Source: UBA1181 sp045226255 (GTDB lineage Bacteria > Bacteroidota > Bacteroidia > Bacteroidales > Paludibacteraceae). From it: a stretch of 64,000 nt of DNA. Where the stretch lies: the NCBI GenBank assembly GCA_045226255.1, contig JBGVCG010000003.1:62001-126000 (forward strand), given 5' to 3'. Below the pieces are notes generated by a model. That model saw nothing but the letters and a program-made list of their open reading frames with translations, was not told the DNA's origin and made no database searches. The position numbers and the translations under genes were made by a program. Shown one piece after another: positions 8,067 through 18,733 of the stretch; position 1 is the first letter of the stretch, and each line of letters starts with the position of its first letter.

Positions 8067-8983
8067 TACCGTATACGACTGATGTTGTAAGGCGTTTTTT
8101 GGTAGACGAAGTAGTTCAACCAGTTGGTGAACAGAAGGTTACCGTGGCTTCTCCAGCGGACGATAGGTCCCTTGTTCGGGTCGTCGTCTTCGAAGTAGTT
8201 GCAAGGGATTTCAATCTCCAGCCCCTTGTCTTTGTCCCTGAAATACTCGTCGCGGAGTGTGTTGGGAGCGTATTCGGAGTGCCCGGTGATGAAGAATTCA
8301 CGACCGTTTCTGCCTTGCACAATGTATACGCCCGCATCGTCGGACTCAGCGATGATTTTAAGTCCTTGTATCTTTTCGATGTCGGCTCGCCTGATTTCCG
8401 AGTGGCGGCTGTGCGGTGCGTAGAAGATATCGTCGAATCCCCTGAAGATAGGGTTCTTTTCGTCTAGTATCTTATGTTTGAATACACCGAACTTCTTTTT
8501 GCTCAGCGAGTATTTGGGTATTCCGTAGTAGTGGTACAATCCCGCCATTGCCGCCCAACAGATGAAGAGGGTGGAGGTGACGTGAGTTTTGGCCCAATCG
8601 AAAATCTCCACGATTTCGTCCCAGTAGGTCACTTGCTCGTAGTTGAGGTCCTCGACTGGAGCTCCTGTGATGATCATACCGTCATACCGTTGCTTCTTGA
8701 TAGTCTCAAAGTCCTTGTAGAAGGTCATCATATGCTCTATGGGAGTGTTCTTGGAGGTATGGCTCTTGACCTTCAGCAAATCCATTTCGATCTGCAGGGG
8801 CGTGTTGGAGAGCAGACGGATGAGGTCGGTCTCCGTTGTGATTTTAAGGGGCATTAAGTTGAGAATGATGATCTTTAGGGGTCGGATGTCCTGCGATGAT
8901 GCTGATTCCGAATCTTTTACGAAGATGTTCTCTTTCTTTAATGCTTCGACGGCTGGTAAATTTGATGGTATGTTCAGTGGCAT
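8066..8983 (-). CDS. metA: Homoserine O-acetyltransferase, MetA family
   Basis: First step of methionine synthesis: acylation of L-homoserine. The 305-residue protein begins MPLNIPSNLPAVEAL, the usual MetA start, behind a strong ribosome binding site (GAGGAGG, 6 bases before ATG); upstream in-frame codons were not used. The nucleophile is Cys142 (FICWAAMAGLYHYYGI) and the His/Glu pair lies in ITGHSEYAPNTL. Residue 111 is Glu (GAPVE); in this family Glu at 111 goes with acetyl-CoA and Gly with succinyl-CoA, so acetyl transfer is predicted despite the MetA fold. It leads an operon with the U32 gene. Confidence 0.94.
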   Translation of the reverse strand: MPLNIPSNLPAVEALKKENIFVKDSESASSQDIRPLKIIILNLMPLKITTETDLIRLLSNTPLQIEMDLLKVKSHTSKNTPIEHMMTFYKDFETIKKQRYDGMIITGAPVEDLNYEQVTYWDEIVEIFDWAKTHVTSTLFICWAAMAGLYHYYGIPKYSLSKKKFGVFKHKILDEKNPIFRGFDDIFYAPHSRHSEIRRADIEKIQGLKIIAESDDAGVYIVQGRNGREFFITGHSEYAPNTLRDEYFRDKDKGLEIEIPCNYFEDDDPNKGPIVRWRSHGNLLFTNWLNYFVYQKTPYNISRIR

Positions 8984-9011
8984 ATTTTCCTCCTCTTTTC
9001 CCTTTTTGCCG

Positions 9012-9019
9012 CAAAGATA
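9012..9019 (-). promoter_or_regulatory. -7 element TATCTTTG for metA
   Basis: The minus strand reads TATCTTTG about 29 bases before the metA ATG, giving a short leader that carries the GAGGAGG ribosome binding site. No convincing -33 element is seen. It lies back to back with the lipoprotein promoter at 9074-9103. Confidence 0.5.
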
Positions 9020-9073
9020 CATAATTATTTGGCTTGTTTCGTACGTTTATGTCTGTAAACAGACGTTTGTGGG

Positions 9074-9103
9074 TTTGATTTAACGAAAAAAAAGATATCT
9101 TTG
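9074..9103 (+). promoter_or_regulatory. Full Bacteroidota promoter for the lipoprotein/radical SAM cassette
   Basis: TTTG at 9074-9077, an 18-base spacer, then TATCTTTG at 9096-9103: both halves of the sigma-ABfr consensus near the expected spacing. Transcription would start near 9110, about 17 bases before the ATG at 9127. This is the best-matched promoter in the window. Confidence 0.7.
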
Positions 9104-9126
9104 TCAAAAAGATTAATGATCTGTTT

Positions 9127-9594
9127 ATGAAAAGAGATTTGTATAGGTTCTTGAATATGCTATTGACTTCCATTTTGTCGGTGATGGGTTTCTCCTCTTG
9201 TGGGGATGAGGAGACAATCGATGGAAACGGGGAGGAATATGGCACGCCGACTGCTGAGTACATCTTTCGAGGTAAGGTGACGGATCAGGAGGGGAATGCG
9301 TTGCCGAACGTGAAGGTTTCCTATGTGAACAAGTACATTGATGAGGGGCAACCCTTTATAGTTGAGGATTCTCTGACCTCTACGGATGAGGATGGCAAAT
9401 ATGTCGCAAGGCCTCGCATCTCATATTGGGAGAGTGAGTCAGGCTTGAGTTTCTCTCTGGGGGATGACGTGTACAAGGATACTTTCCTGACCCATTCGGA
9501 TTTGGCTCCGCTGAAGGACGGTAATGGTAAATGGTTTAATGGACGTTCTGAAAATACGATAGATATTACGTTGGATATTCATGCGGGCAAATAA
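9127..9594 (+). CDS. Radical SAM-associated putative lipoprotein (first of two)
   Basis: A 155-residue protein with a hydrophobic signal and lipobox ending GFSSC (Cys25). Two blocks are shared with the next gene: YIFRGKVTDQEGNALPNVKV, which resembles the start of a carboxypeptidase-regulatory or CnaB-like beta-sandwich, and the C-terminal WFNGRSENTIDITLDI. This layout matches the Bacteroidales lipoproteins annotated as associated with a radical SAM/SPASM enzyme (I recall NCBIfam TIGR04134, not verified). The radical SAM gene lies downstream in the same orientation, so this protein may be its substrate. Function unknown. Confidence 0.72.
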   Translation: MKRDLYRFLNMLLTSILSVMGFSSCGDEETIDGNGEEYGTPTAEYIFRGKVTDQEGNALPNVKVSYVNKYIDEGQPFIVEDSLTSTDEDGKYVARPRISYWESESGLSFSLGDDVYKDTFLTHSDLAPLKDGNGKWFNGRSENTIDITLDIHAGK

Positions 9595-9624
9595 TCGTGC
9601 TCTAACTCTATAATATTTTTTATC

Positions 9625-10113
9625 ATGGGTAAGAAGTTTTTGGGATTGTTAAATAAGTTCTTGGCGTTTCTGTTGGCGCTGTTGGGTGTCCAGTCCTGCG
9701 ATCCTGGTGCGGACGAATATGGATGTCCGAGCGCGAACTATATATTTCATGGGAAAGTGACGGATGAAGAGGGTAATGCCTTGTCTGATGTGAAGATATA
9801 CACCCTGAAAAGATATAATGAATATAAGGATGTCTTAGAAAGGTACAAGGACGACTATGACCTTTACGAAGACTATTTCTATGATAATTTCTTTAACTAT
9901 GTGAATGTGACCAAAGCGGATGGTTCTTACTCCTTGCTTCTGCAGGACGAATGTGGAGGCTTAATCGTGGAGGGATTCCGATTCGTCAGTAAAGACGGTG
10001 CGTGTGTCGACACTCTTTTGAAAGATATTAAAACGGAACCTTTTAAAGGAGGAAAGGAATGGAATAAGGGTGTTTCGGACAACACGTTGGACATCACTTT
10101 GAGGAAAAAGTAA
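9625..10113 (+). CDS. Radical SAM-associated putative lipoprotein (second of two)
   Basis: A 162-residue paralogue of the preceding gene, 30 bases downstream. Its lipobox Cys is also residue 25 (GVQSC). It keeps YIFHGKVTDEEGNALSDVKI near the N-terminus and EWNKGVSDNTLDITL at the C-terminus, but has an acidic and tyrosine-rich insert in the middle (RYNEYKDVLERYKDDYDLYEDYFYDN). Two further cysteines (in DECGG and DGACVD) are absent from the paralogue. The stop is followed after 6 bases by the ATG of the radical SAM enzyme, so all three genes form one operon. Confidence 0.72.
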   Translation: MGKKFLGLLNKFLAFLLALLGVQSCDPGADEYGCPSANYIFHGKVTDEEGNALSDVKIYTLKRYNEYKDVLERYKDDYDLYEDYFYDNFFNYVNVTKADGSYSLLLQDECGGLIVEGFRFVSKDGACVDTLLKDIKTEPFKGGKEWNKGVSDNTLDITLRKK

Positions 10114-10119
10114 TTGTGC

Positions 10120-11214
10120 ATGGAACGCCCTGACAAATTGTCTTTAAAGAAGCGGTTGGCGCTACGATTATACGACAGCTACAGACACAATGCCGCAAAA
10201 ATTCACGAACTGACTTACCTCTTCTGGGAGGCCACCTTGCGTTGCCCACTGAATTGCCAGCATTGCGGAAGCGATTGTCGGCAGGAGTCGGGCGTGAAAG
10301 ATATGCCTGTGCAGGATTTCCTGAAAGCGGTGCGACAAATCGTTCCGATCGTGAACCCTCACCGCACGATGGTGGTCTTCACGGGCGGAGAGGTGCTTGT
10401 CCGTCACGACCTTGAGGAGGCGGGACGTGCCTTGTATGAGATGGAGTTCCCTTGGGGAATCGTTACGAATGGCTACCTGTTGACGCCTAGGCGATTACAA
10501 TCTTTGCTCAATGCGGGTATGCGGGCGTGCACGGTCAGCTTGGATGGCTTGGAAGAGTCCCATAACTGGTTGCGGCAAAACCCGGATTCGTTTCGTCGGG
10601 CGGTTGAGGCGATTCGTCTCCTGCCGAGTACGAACCTGCGTCACGACGTGGTCACCTGCGTCAACAACAGGAATTTCGACGAATTACCGAAGATTAAGCA
10701 ACTGCTGATCGACTGTGGCATCAAGGAGTGGCGCATCTTTACCATATTCCCTGTCGGTAGGGCCGCCAACAATCCTAGCCTACAATTGTCGAGCGATAAG
10801 TTCAAGGCGGTCTTCGATTTTATCGAATCGACCCGCAAGGAGGGTAAAATTAAGGCTGGTTATGGCTGTGAGGGCTTCTTGGGGGACTACGAAACGAAGG
10901 TGCGGGATAATTTCTTCTTCTGTCGGGCGGGTATCAATGTGGCCTCTATCCTGGTGGACGGAAGCATATCCGCATGTCCTGATTTGCGGGGAAGATTCAT
11001 ACAAGGCAACATCTACCAGGACAATTTCGCCGACGTATGGCAGAATCGCTACCAAATCATGCGGGACCGATCATGGACCAAAGTGGGGATCTGCAAGGAC
11101 TGCGAATTCTTCAACCATTGCGAGGGGAACGGACTGCATCTCCGGGACGAGGAAAAGAACGAACTCTACTTCTGCCACCTGAAGCGTATTATGGAGGGTG
11201 CGAAAGGAATTTGA
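10120..11214 (+). CDS. Radical SAM/SPASM protein of the lipoprotein-associated family (TIGR04133-like)
   Basis: A 364-residue radical SAM enzyme. The [4Fe-4S]/SAM motif CPLNCQHC (Cys42, 46, 49) is followed by the glycine motif FTGGEVLV. The C-terminal SPASM-type region holds a cysteine series (FFCRAG ... SACPDL ... GICKDCEFFNHCEGN ... YFC) expected to bind auxiliary clusters. SPASM enzymes usually modify peptides or proteins, and the two lipoprotein genes directly upstream are the obvious candidates. An in-frame TTG at 10114 is an alternative start; the ATG at 10120 is preferred. Family name recalled from knowledge and not checked by search. Confidence 0.85.
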   Translation: MERPDKLSLKKRLALRLYDSYRHNAAKIHELTYLFWEATLRCPLNCQHCGSDCRQESGVKDMPVQDFLKAVRQIVPIVNPHRTMVVFTGGEVLVRHDLEEAGRALYEMEFPWGIVTNGYLLTPRRLQSLLNAGMRACTVSLDGLEESHNWLRQNPDSFRRAVEAIRLLPSTNLRHDVVTCVNNRNFDELPKIKQLLIDCGIKEWRIFTIFPVGRAANNPSLQLSSDKFKAVFDFIESTRKEGKIKAGYGCEGFLGDYETKVRDNFFFCRAGINVASILVDGSISACPDLRGRFIQGNIYQDNFADVWQNRYQIMRDRSWTKVGICKDCEFFNHCEGNGLHLRDEEKNELYFCHLKRIMEGAKGI

Positions 11215-11386
11215 AGCCAATCTATATCTCAAAAGATTTTCGTGGCGAGGCATAGGCCTACAATTCTTTACCTAAATAGTAAATCGTAAATGGCAAACGT
11301 CGTATGATTAATGCGGTAAACGAATCTGCCGTGGGTTTTTCCGCACAAATATTGCGCCACAGCACAAAACTTCTATTTGTTTTCAC

Positions 11387-11394
11387 TAACTTTG
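11387..11394 (+). promoter_or_regulatory. -7 element TAACTTTG before valS
   Basis: Matches TAnnTTTG and would place the start of transcription near 11399, about 34 bases before the valS ATG. No -33 TTTG at normal spacing. No T-box-like leader is apparent in the 218-base gap 11215-11432. Confidence 0.5.
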
Positions 11395-11432
11395 CACCCT
11401 AAAATATTCGGAATTAATTTGTAACAAACAAT

Positions 11433-14114
<2,682 letters not shown>

Positions 14115-14133
14115 CAGCGGCGCCTATCATACG

Positions 14134-14168
14134 AAAAGCCCCGTCACAATCATGCGACGGGGCTTTTT
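14134..14168 (+). terminator. Rho-independent terminator of valS
   Basis: Twelve-base arms AAAAGCCCCGTC (14134-14145) and GACGGGGCTTTT (14156-14167) with a 10-base loop; the right arm runs into a stretch of T. It begins 20 bases after the valS stop. Confidence 0.9.
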
Positions 14169-14169
14169 T

Positions 14170-14370
14170 ATCGCCTTGGATGAAACCATCGACAGCGAAG
14201 TCCCAGTCATTTGATTCTGGGTTGGCCATTCCTACGATGAAATAAGTGTAATATAGGCACCAAGAAACAATACAGGAGGATTCTCTGACGCACTGATGTC
14301 ACTCGGCTTAGTCAGATTGGCCACATATGCCGTGAAACAGAGTATCGTGCCCTTAGATAGGCCCTCTTAT
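14170..14370 (-). pseudogene. Decayed fragment of a paralogue of the T9SS type B protein at 15027-17732
   Basis: On the minus strand one frame reads GLSKGTILCFTAYVANLTKP and then stops. A second frame reads YFIVGMANPESNDWDFAVDGF. Both match neighbouring segments of the intact protein downstream (GLCRGVMFRFTAWVANMTKA and YFIVTMVQPESNGWDFAIDD). The two pieces are in different phases and the sequence between them in the intact gene is missing, so the copy has an internal deletion and a frameshift. No other part of the gene remains; the fragment ends at the valS terminator. Confidence 0.75.
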
Positions 14371-14461
14371 TTATAAAACACTAATCCTCAACAACAAGGA
14401 ATTATTCTTACATAGTCTCGAAAGGCACCAATAAACAAAAAGATTTCAAGCACAAATTGCT

Positions 14462-14498
14462 TGAAAAAAAAAGAGCACATTTGAATCAATGTGCTCTT
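14462..14498 (-). terminator. Terminator of the 14527-14976 gene
   Basis: Arms AAGAGCACATT (14471-14481) and AATGTGCTCTT (14488-14498) are perfect around a 6-base loop. On the minus strand they are followed by a run of about eight T (14463-14470). Confidence 0.88.
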
Positions 14499-14526
14499 TA
14501 CCATATTGAATAAAAACCCTTCTTTT

Positions 14527-14976
14527 TTATTTCTTCTTGAATAATTTGCCCAAAGCGCCAGCGATGTAGCCTAACTTGCTTGCCGTAGAGTTGCTGGAAG
14601 CGGCTCCCAAAGAGGAAAGAATGGATGACAAATCCAATCCTCCAGCCTTTTTGGACATCACTGCAGATACGAGGCTAGCGATGATAGTTGGCAGAAGACT
14701 CGTAGCCGAGGAGGTTGCGGAAGAGGAGAGACCCAGTTTGTTGGCGAACTGTGTCGTGAAAATCTGGGAAGCCAATGCTGTTACTGAACTGTTGGCTGCA
14801 GATGTCTTTCCTGTGAACAAAGCCATCAATTGCTCTATTCCGCCCGTTGATTTGGCGGTTTGCTTTAGACTGTTGACAATAGCGTCCGACAACCCGTTCA
14901 AGACATTGTTGCCCAAATTGCTCCCGGAAGCGGCGGATGCAACCTGCTTCAAAATCAAATCCGATAATTGAGACAT
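14527..14976 (-). CDS. Ser/Ala-rich protein of unknown function (DUF937-like)
   Basis: A 149-residue protein rich in Ser, Ala and Leu with no signal peptide. Helices such as MSQLSDLILKQVASAASGSN and SLLPTIIASLVSAVMSKKAGG and a lysine-rich tail (GKLFKKK) recall the DUF937 family, but no catalytic or binding motif is visible. It lies 50 bases downstream of the T9SS type B gene on the same strand and has its own strong terminator, so it may be the last gene of that transcript. The family call is weak; treat as hypothetical. Confidence 0.6.
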   Translation of the reverse strand: MSQLSDLILKQVASAASGSNLGNNVLNGLSDAIVNSLKQTAKSTGGIEQLMALFTGKTSAANSSVTALASQIFTTQFANKLGLSSSATSSATSLLPTIIASLVSAVMSKKAGGLDLSSILSSLGAASSNSTASKLGYIAGALGKLFKKK

Positions 14977-15026
14977 AACACTAATTTATTATATAGGAAG
15001 TTAATAGTTCAAAAATCGTAGCCGGA

Positions 15027-17732
15027 TCAACGTATTAATGTGAAGTGACCCATAATCTGTCTGTCAGACTCTGGAAGGTTGATCACGTACCAATAATCTG
15101 TGGAAGGAAGTGGCTTGCCTAAGTAGGTACCATCCCAACCCGTCTCATTGTCATATGAGTTGATGTTCGCAAGCATTCGACCCGAACGGTCATAAATCTT
15201 GACGTTACATCTTGGATAGACATCGATGTTCTCGATTGTCCATCTGTCGTTCAGACCGTCATTGTTCGGCGTGAAATATTCCGCTGGAGTGACAGGTATT
15301 GGTGTGATATCGAAGTAGGCCGCATCGAGGCAATCGTTATTGTCCATCGCCACCAACTTGTGCGTTCCGATTGGTGATTCACGCAACTCTCCGGAAGGGG
15401 AGGTGCCGATCTCATTCTTATCCAAAAGGATCTTGTATGGTTCTGTACCACCCGTAACCGTATAAGCCACCAGGTTCTCTTTCTGGTCGACTGAATCGAT
15501 CGTCAATGTAGGTGCTTCCCTTACGTATACATGGATCGTATCCGTGGAGACGCAGGTTGATGTAGCGTCGATCACACGTTCAGCCCTTACGACGCAGTCC
15601 AAGTCGCCTGTCGGTGTGAACACCTTCTTCGTCGTACTGGAACCTCCGAAGTCTGGTTGCCATGTGTATGGTACGTTTTTAGGTTTCAACTCTTTGATGT
15701 AGATCTCGACCTCCTCGCCCCTACATACGGTGTTTCTATCAGACTTGATCTCCAGCTTCAATTGGATTTGGAGGACGGTCAAGCTGAACCATACGACACT
15801 ATCACAACCTGTGACAGAGGTGTATGTCTTAGGGTCACGAACCAGAATTGGCGTCGTGGTCGGATTCGGGTATACAACACCGAACATCTTGGAGTCGTAG
15901 CAGATCAGCGTATCGATAGGATTGTCTTTATTGTCGTATCGGTCCAAAATCGTCAGTCTCAATTGTACGACACTATCGCAACCGGTTGAGCTGTTTGTGT
16001 ATACGTCGTCAATCGTGTATACGCCTGGTTCCGTGTAGGTGACACCGTCGTGCACATAGGACTCTCCGTAGCAAATCGTTACCGGATCCAAATATGTGTA
16101 GGTCTTTCCCGTAACATAGATGGTGTATCCGACTATACTATCGCATCCGCAGCTGGTCTTGAAGTTTTGTGAGTCGTAGAATGGACCTCCATTCTCACCA
16201 TAAACTTTTCCGTTGAATGTCTCACCTTGGCAGAGGTAAACCGTCTCTGTCATATCATATGCAGGGTTGACTGTCACTTCGTAGAAATAGCTGATGCAGG
16301 TGTTGTCCGGGTCATTACCCGTCTCTGGGTATACTCCAGGCGTATTGTACGTTTTGCCGTAAGCCTCGCCACCTTGGCAGATGACAGGGTCAGGTCTGGT
16401 CACCACCTTCGGTCCGGAGACGGATATCGTCCAGCTCTCTGTTGAGTCGATACATCCTTCCGTGCCTACATATTGCTTGGTGTAAGGGATGTCCTCCTCG
16501 TTGGCGAATGTTTGTCCGACGTACTCTTGCGCACGTCCTGCGTATACTTCGTTCTTACAGATGTATTCGTCGTCCAAGGTTATCTTCTTTGGCTCTTTGA
16601 CCGTGATGTAATAGTAGATGTTGTTGTTTGGATTCTTCTTGATGTCTCCTGTCTGGAGGTTATTCGCATCCAATACCATGCCATCTTCCATCACCTTTGT
16701 CTCTCCGGCGCACAAAACGACCTTCTTGTTATCGTTGGTCTCGTTGATTTGGATCTCTTTCGTTAAAGAGCAAACCTCAGAGTCCATGTTTCCGCTTTCG
16801 CCGATTCTCACACGGTAGTATCCGTTGTGTACGGATTTGTCGAATGAGTTGATCGTGTATGAGAAGTTCTTGTCGTTGCTGTATTTGCCACTCCCTATTT
16901 GGGTGTAGTTGTTACCGTTGTCACTGTATTCCCACGTGTATTCGACACTGTTCATGTCTGAGAAGAATCCGTCGTTGTCGAAGCTTGCGCTTAATGTCAA
17001 CGGGTCTCCGTAATAAATATCGTTGTGGGAGATATCAACCTTAGGTTGCAACACTTCGATGCTGATGTCATCGATGGCGAAGTCCCAACCGTTTGACTCA
17101 GGCTGAACCATTGTTACGATGAAGTAGGCATAGCTCCTGTCCGAGTTCAGCGTGAAATCGATGGAAAGTTTCTGCCAATCCAATGCTTGCGCATCGTTGC
17201 TGTGGTTGGATGCAGGAACCGTCAGTTTTTTATAGGCTTGGTCGGATACTTTCACAGTCGGAGTCTCTCCTTCATATACGCCGACACCTAAAACAGGTTG
17301 GAATCCTGCGGTGGATGAGGTGGCTTTTGTCATGTTGGCCACCCATGCTGTGAAACGGAACATTACGCCTCGGCATAACCCATCCAAACGAGTCTTGTAT
17401 GCAACTATCTCGTCGTTTCTATTGTCTGGATTTATGATAAGGAAATACCCCGTCTCCCTATCGTCCGGGAAGGTATGGTCTCCCCCGTTGTACCACTCCG
17501 AGTTGTTGTCCCAATGTTTTGTGAGCACATATCCCCATTGAAGCGAGGGATCGTATTCGAGTGACTGGTGCGTTTCTCCTGCAGCTAATTCAGGCCCTAT
17601 CAGTGCGTCTGTTCTTGAATTTCCCCCGTAATCGTTGTAATATACGCGTTTCCAAAATCCCTCAGCACTCACATTGGCCGCATACAGAAATGCGACACTC
17701 ATCAGAAATAATATGTAAAAATTTCTCCTCAT
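15027..17732 (-). CDS. Large exported adhesin-like protein with T9SS type B sorting domain
   Basis: A 901-residue protein with a signal peptide (MRRNFYILFLMSVAFLYAANVSA). Residues 25-230 resemble a jelly-roll carbohydrate-binding-like domain (WVANMTKA ... SNGWDFAIDDISIEVL). Beta-rich repeats with conserved cysteines follow (GCDSIV, GCDSVVQLRLTILD, GCDSVVWFSLTVLQ), a motif set common in Bacteroidota surface proteins. The C-terminal 85 residues (TPAEYFTPNNDGLNDRWTI ... VKIYDRSGRML ... GWDGTYLGKPLPSTDYWYVI) are the type B sorting domain (gliding motility-associated family). Export to the surface is well supported; the ligand is unknown. A degenerate partial copy lies at 14170-14370. Confidence 0.87.
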   Translation of the reverse strand: MRRNFYILFLMSVAFLYAANVSAEGFWKRVYYNDYGGNSRTDALIGPELAAGETHQSLEYDPSLQWGYVLTKHWDNNSEWYNGGDHTFPDDRETGYFLIINPDNRNDEIVAYKTRLDGLCRGVMFRFTAWVANMTKATSSTAGFQPVLGVGVYEGETPTVKVSDQAYKKLTVPASNHSNDAQALDWQKLSIDFTLNSDRSYAYFIVTMVQPESNGWDFAIDDISIEVLQPKVDISHNDIYYGDPLTLSASFDNDGFFSDMNSVEYTWEYSDNGNNYTQIGSGKYSNDKNFSYTINSFDKSVHNGYYRVRIGESGNMDSEVCSLTKEIQINETNDNKKVVLCAGETKVMEDGMVLDANNLQTGDIKKNPNNNIYYYITVKEPKKITLDDEYICKNEVYAGRAQEYVGQTFANEEDIPYTKQYVGTEGCIDSTESWTISVSGPKVVTRPDPVICQGGEAYGKTYNTPGVYPETGNDPDNTCISYFYEVTVNPAYDMTETVYLCQGETFNGKVYGENGGPFYDSQNFKTSCGCDSIVGYTIYVTGKTYTYLDPVTICYGESYVHDGVTYTEPGVYTIDDVYTNSSTGCDSVVQLRLTILDRYDNKDNPIDTLICYDSKMFGVVYPNPTTTPILVRDPKTYTSVTGCDSVVWFSLTVLQIQLKLEIKSDRNTVCRGEEVEIYIKELKPKNVPYTWQPDFGGSSTTKKVFTPTGDLDCVVRAERVIDATSTCVSTDTIHVYVREAPTLTIDSVDQKENLVAYTVTGGTEPYKILLDKNEIGTSPSGELRESPIGTHKLVAMDNNDCLDAAYFDITPIPVTPAEYFTPNNDGLNDRWTIENIDVYPRCNVKIYDRSGRMLANINSYDNETGWDGTYLGKPLPSTDYWYVINLPESDRQIMGHFTLIR

Positions 17733-18120
17733 AATTCAACAGTCTACTAACGTATAAAATATACTATACCAAAATTATACAATTTACCATCAACACTTTC
17801 TAGCAATAGAGTACTATTCTGGCTCGCTATACGCAAATATGGGAAAAAAAATTGTAACAAAGAAATTTTTGTTGGAAAAAATCTTGGCCTTTTTGCGTTT
17901 CGCTAATTTTTATTCTTTTTTAAATATATATCAATGAAAATTGTTTAATATAGGTGCATATTTGCACGGGCCCGTATGAATGCTCGGGCCTTCCCAATTC
18001 CTGTTATCATTGATATCCATCATATTTTCTGAAGGGTGAATTTGCCGCCTTGGTGAATGTGTTTTTGTCATGTTGCGCAATGTCAATGCTGGGTGTTTGC
18101 GCGTGCTTCCTTTGCGCTGG
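17733..18120. other. AT-rich gene-free interval upstream of the type B gene
   Basis: No gene is supported. CAAATATG at 17834-17841 reads CATATTTG on the minus strand, one base off TAnnTTTG, and is a weak candidate -7 for the type B gene. The right end passes into the Fic remnant. Confidence 0.4.
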
Positions 18121-18366
18121 ATGGTAGATCTAATAGAAGAAAATGCTGTGCTAAAAAGAGGCGGACAGGAAACCCGAGAAAACATTGTCGCACTCGTTTC
18201 TGATAATCTGCAAGTTGCTACTGCTCAGATGGTTGCGTCGCCGGGCATCAACCGCAGTGTGGTCTCCAAACATCTCAGACGTTTGCAGACAGAGGGTGTT
18301 GCCCGTCGTGTGGGTCCAGACAGGGGAGGCCATTGGGAGGTCGTGAAAAAGGGAAAATGGGTGTGA
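18121..18366 (+). pseudogene. C-terminal remnant of a Fic-family gene (winged-helix part only)
   Basis: The frame encodes GGQETRENIVALVSDN, then GINRSVVSKHLRRLQTEGVARRVGP and GGHWEVVKK. This aligns throughout with the C-terminal winged-helix of the intact Fic gene at 20571-21608 (GGQKTNETIIALISEN ... GINRSALSKHLKRLQTEGVIRRVGP ... GGYWEVKK). The Fic core is absent; the open frame begins at 18070, but its first 17 codons resemble nothing. The fragment is probably a leftover of a second Fic gene. A short independent DNA-binding protein is possible, but no ribosome binding site supports it. Confidence 0.65.
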
Positions 18367-18491
18367 ATGGTGTAATCTTATCAGATAGAATACCTATATT
18401 AAATTTAAGGGAACGAGAATATGTTCATTGCATTAGTGGAGTATATGGACTTGCCAATCTCCGATGTTGAAGGGATTGTGAAGCTTGAATG

Positions 18492-18733
18492 AAAAAAATC
18501 CATTCATAATCCATCTTTTATCATATTATTTCGATAAAAAACATCCACGGAATCGGGCATTGTTTATGTTAGCACTGAAAAAGCAGGTGTGTTTAAGATT
18601 ATATTCACGCTTTATTGCCGAATCGTAGTGCAGAATTCGGGAAATATGCTATATTTGTTAATCCTCTATCCGTCGCGAGGAAACGATGGGTGGATGGATT
18701 GTCGGTTAATGTAAAACCCTAAAAGAAGAATTT
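18492..18733 (+). repeat. Upstream repeat, copy 1 (about 242 bases)
   Basis: This block is nearly identical to 31570-31812; by eye about a dozen differences, most of them in one 15-base patch. Each copy ends at the ATG of one of two paralogous secreted-protein genes. It contains TATATTTG (18650-18657), a good -7 element, giving a leader of about 70 bases. Confidence 0.85.
18650..18657 (+). promoter_or_regulatory. -7 element TATATTTG for the 18734 gene
   Basis: Matches TAnnTTTG and is conserved in the second copy of the repeat at 31729-31736. No TTTG at the -33 distance in either copy. Confidence 0.5.

Noticed and set aside
18070..18366. Complete small DNA-binding gene
   Set aside because: The conserved part matches only the C-terminal end of a Fic protein and the first codons resemble nothing, so a remnant is more likely.
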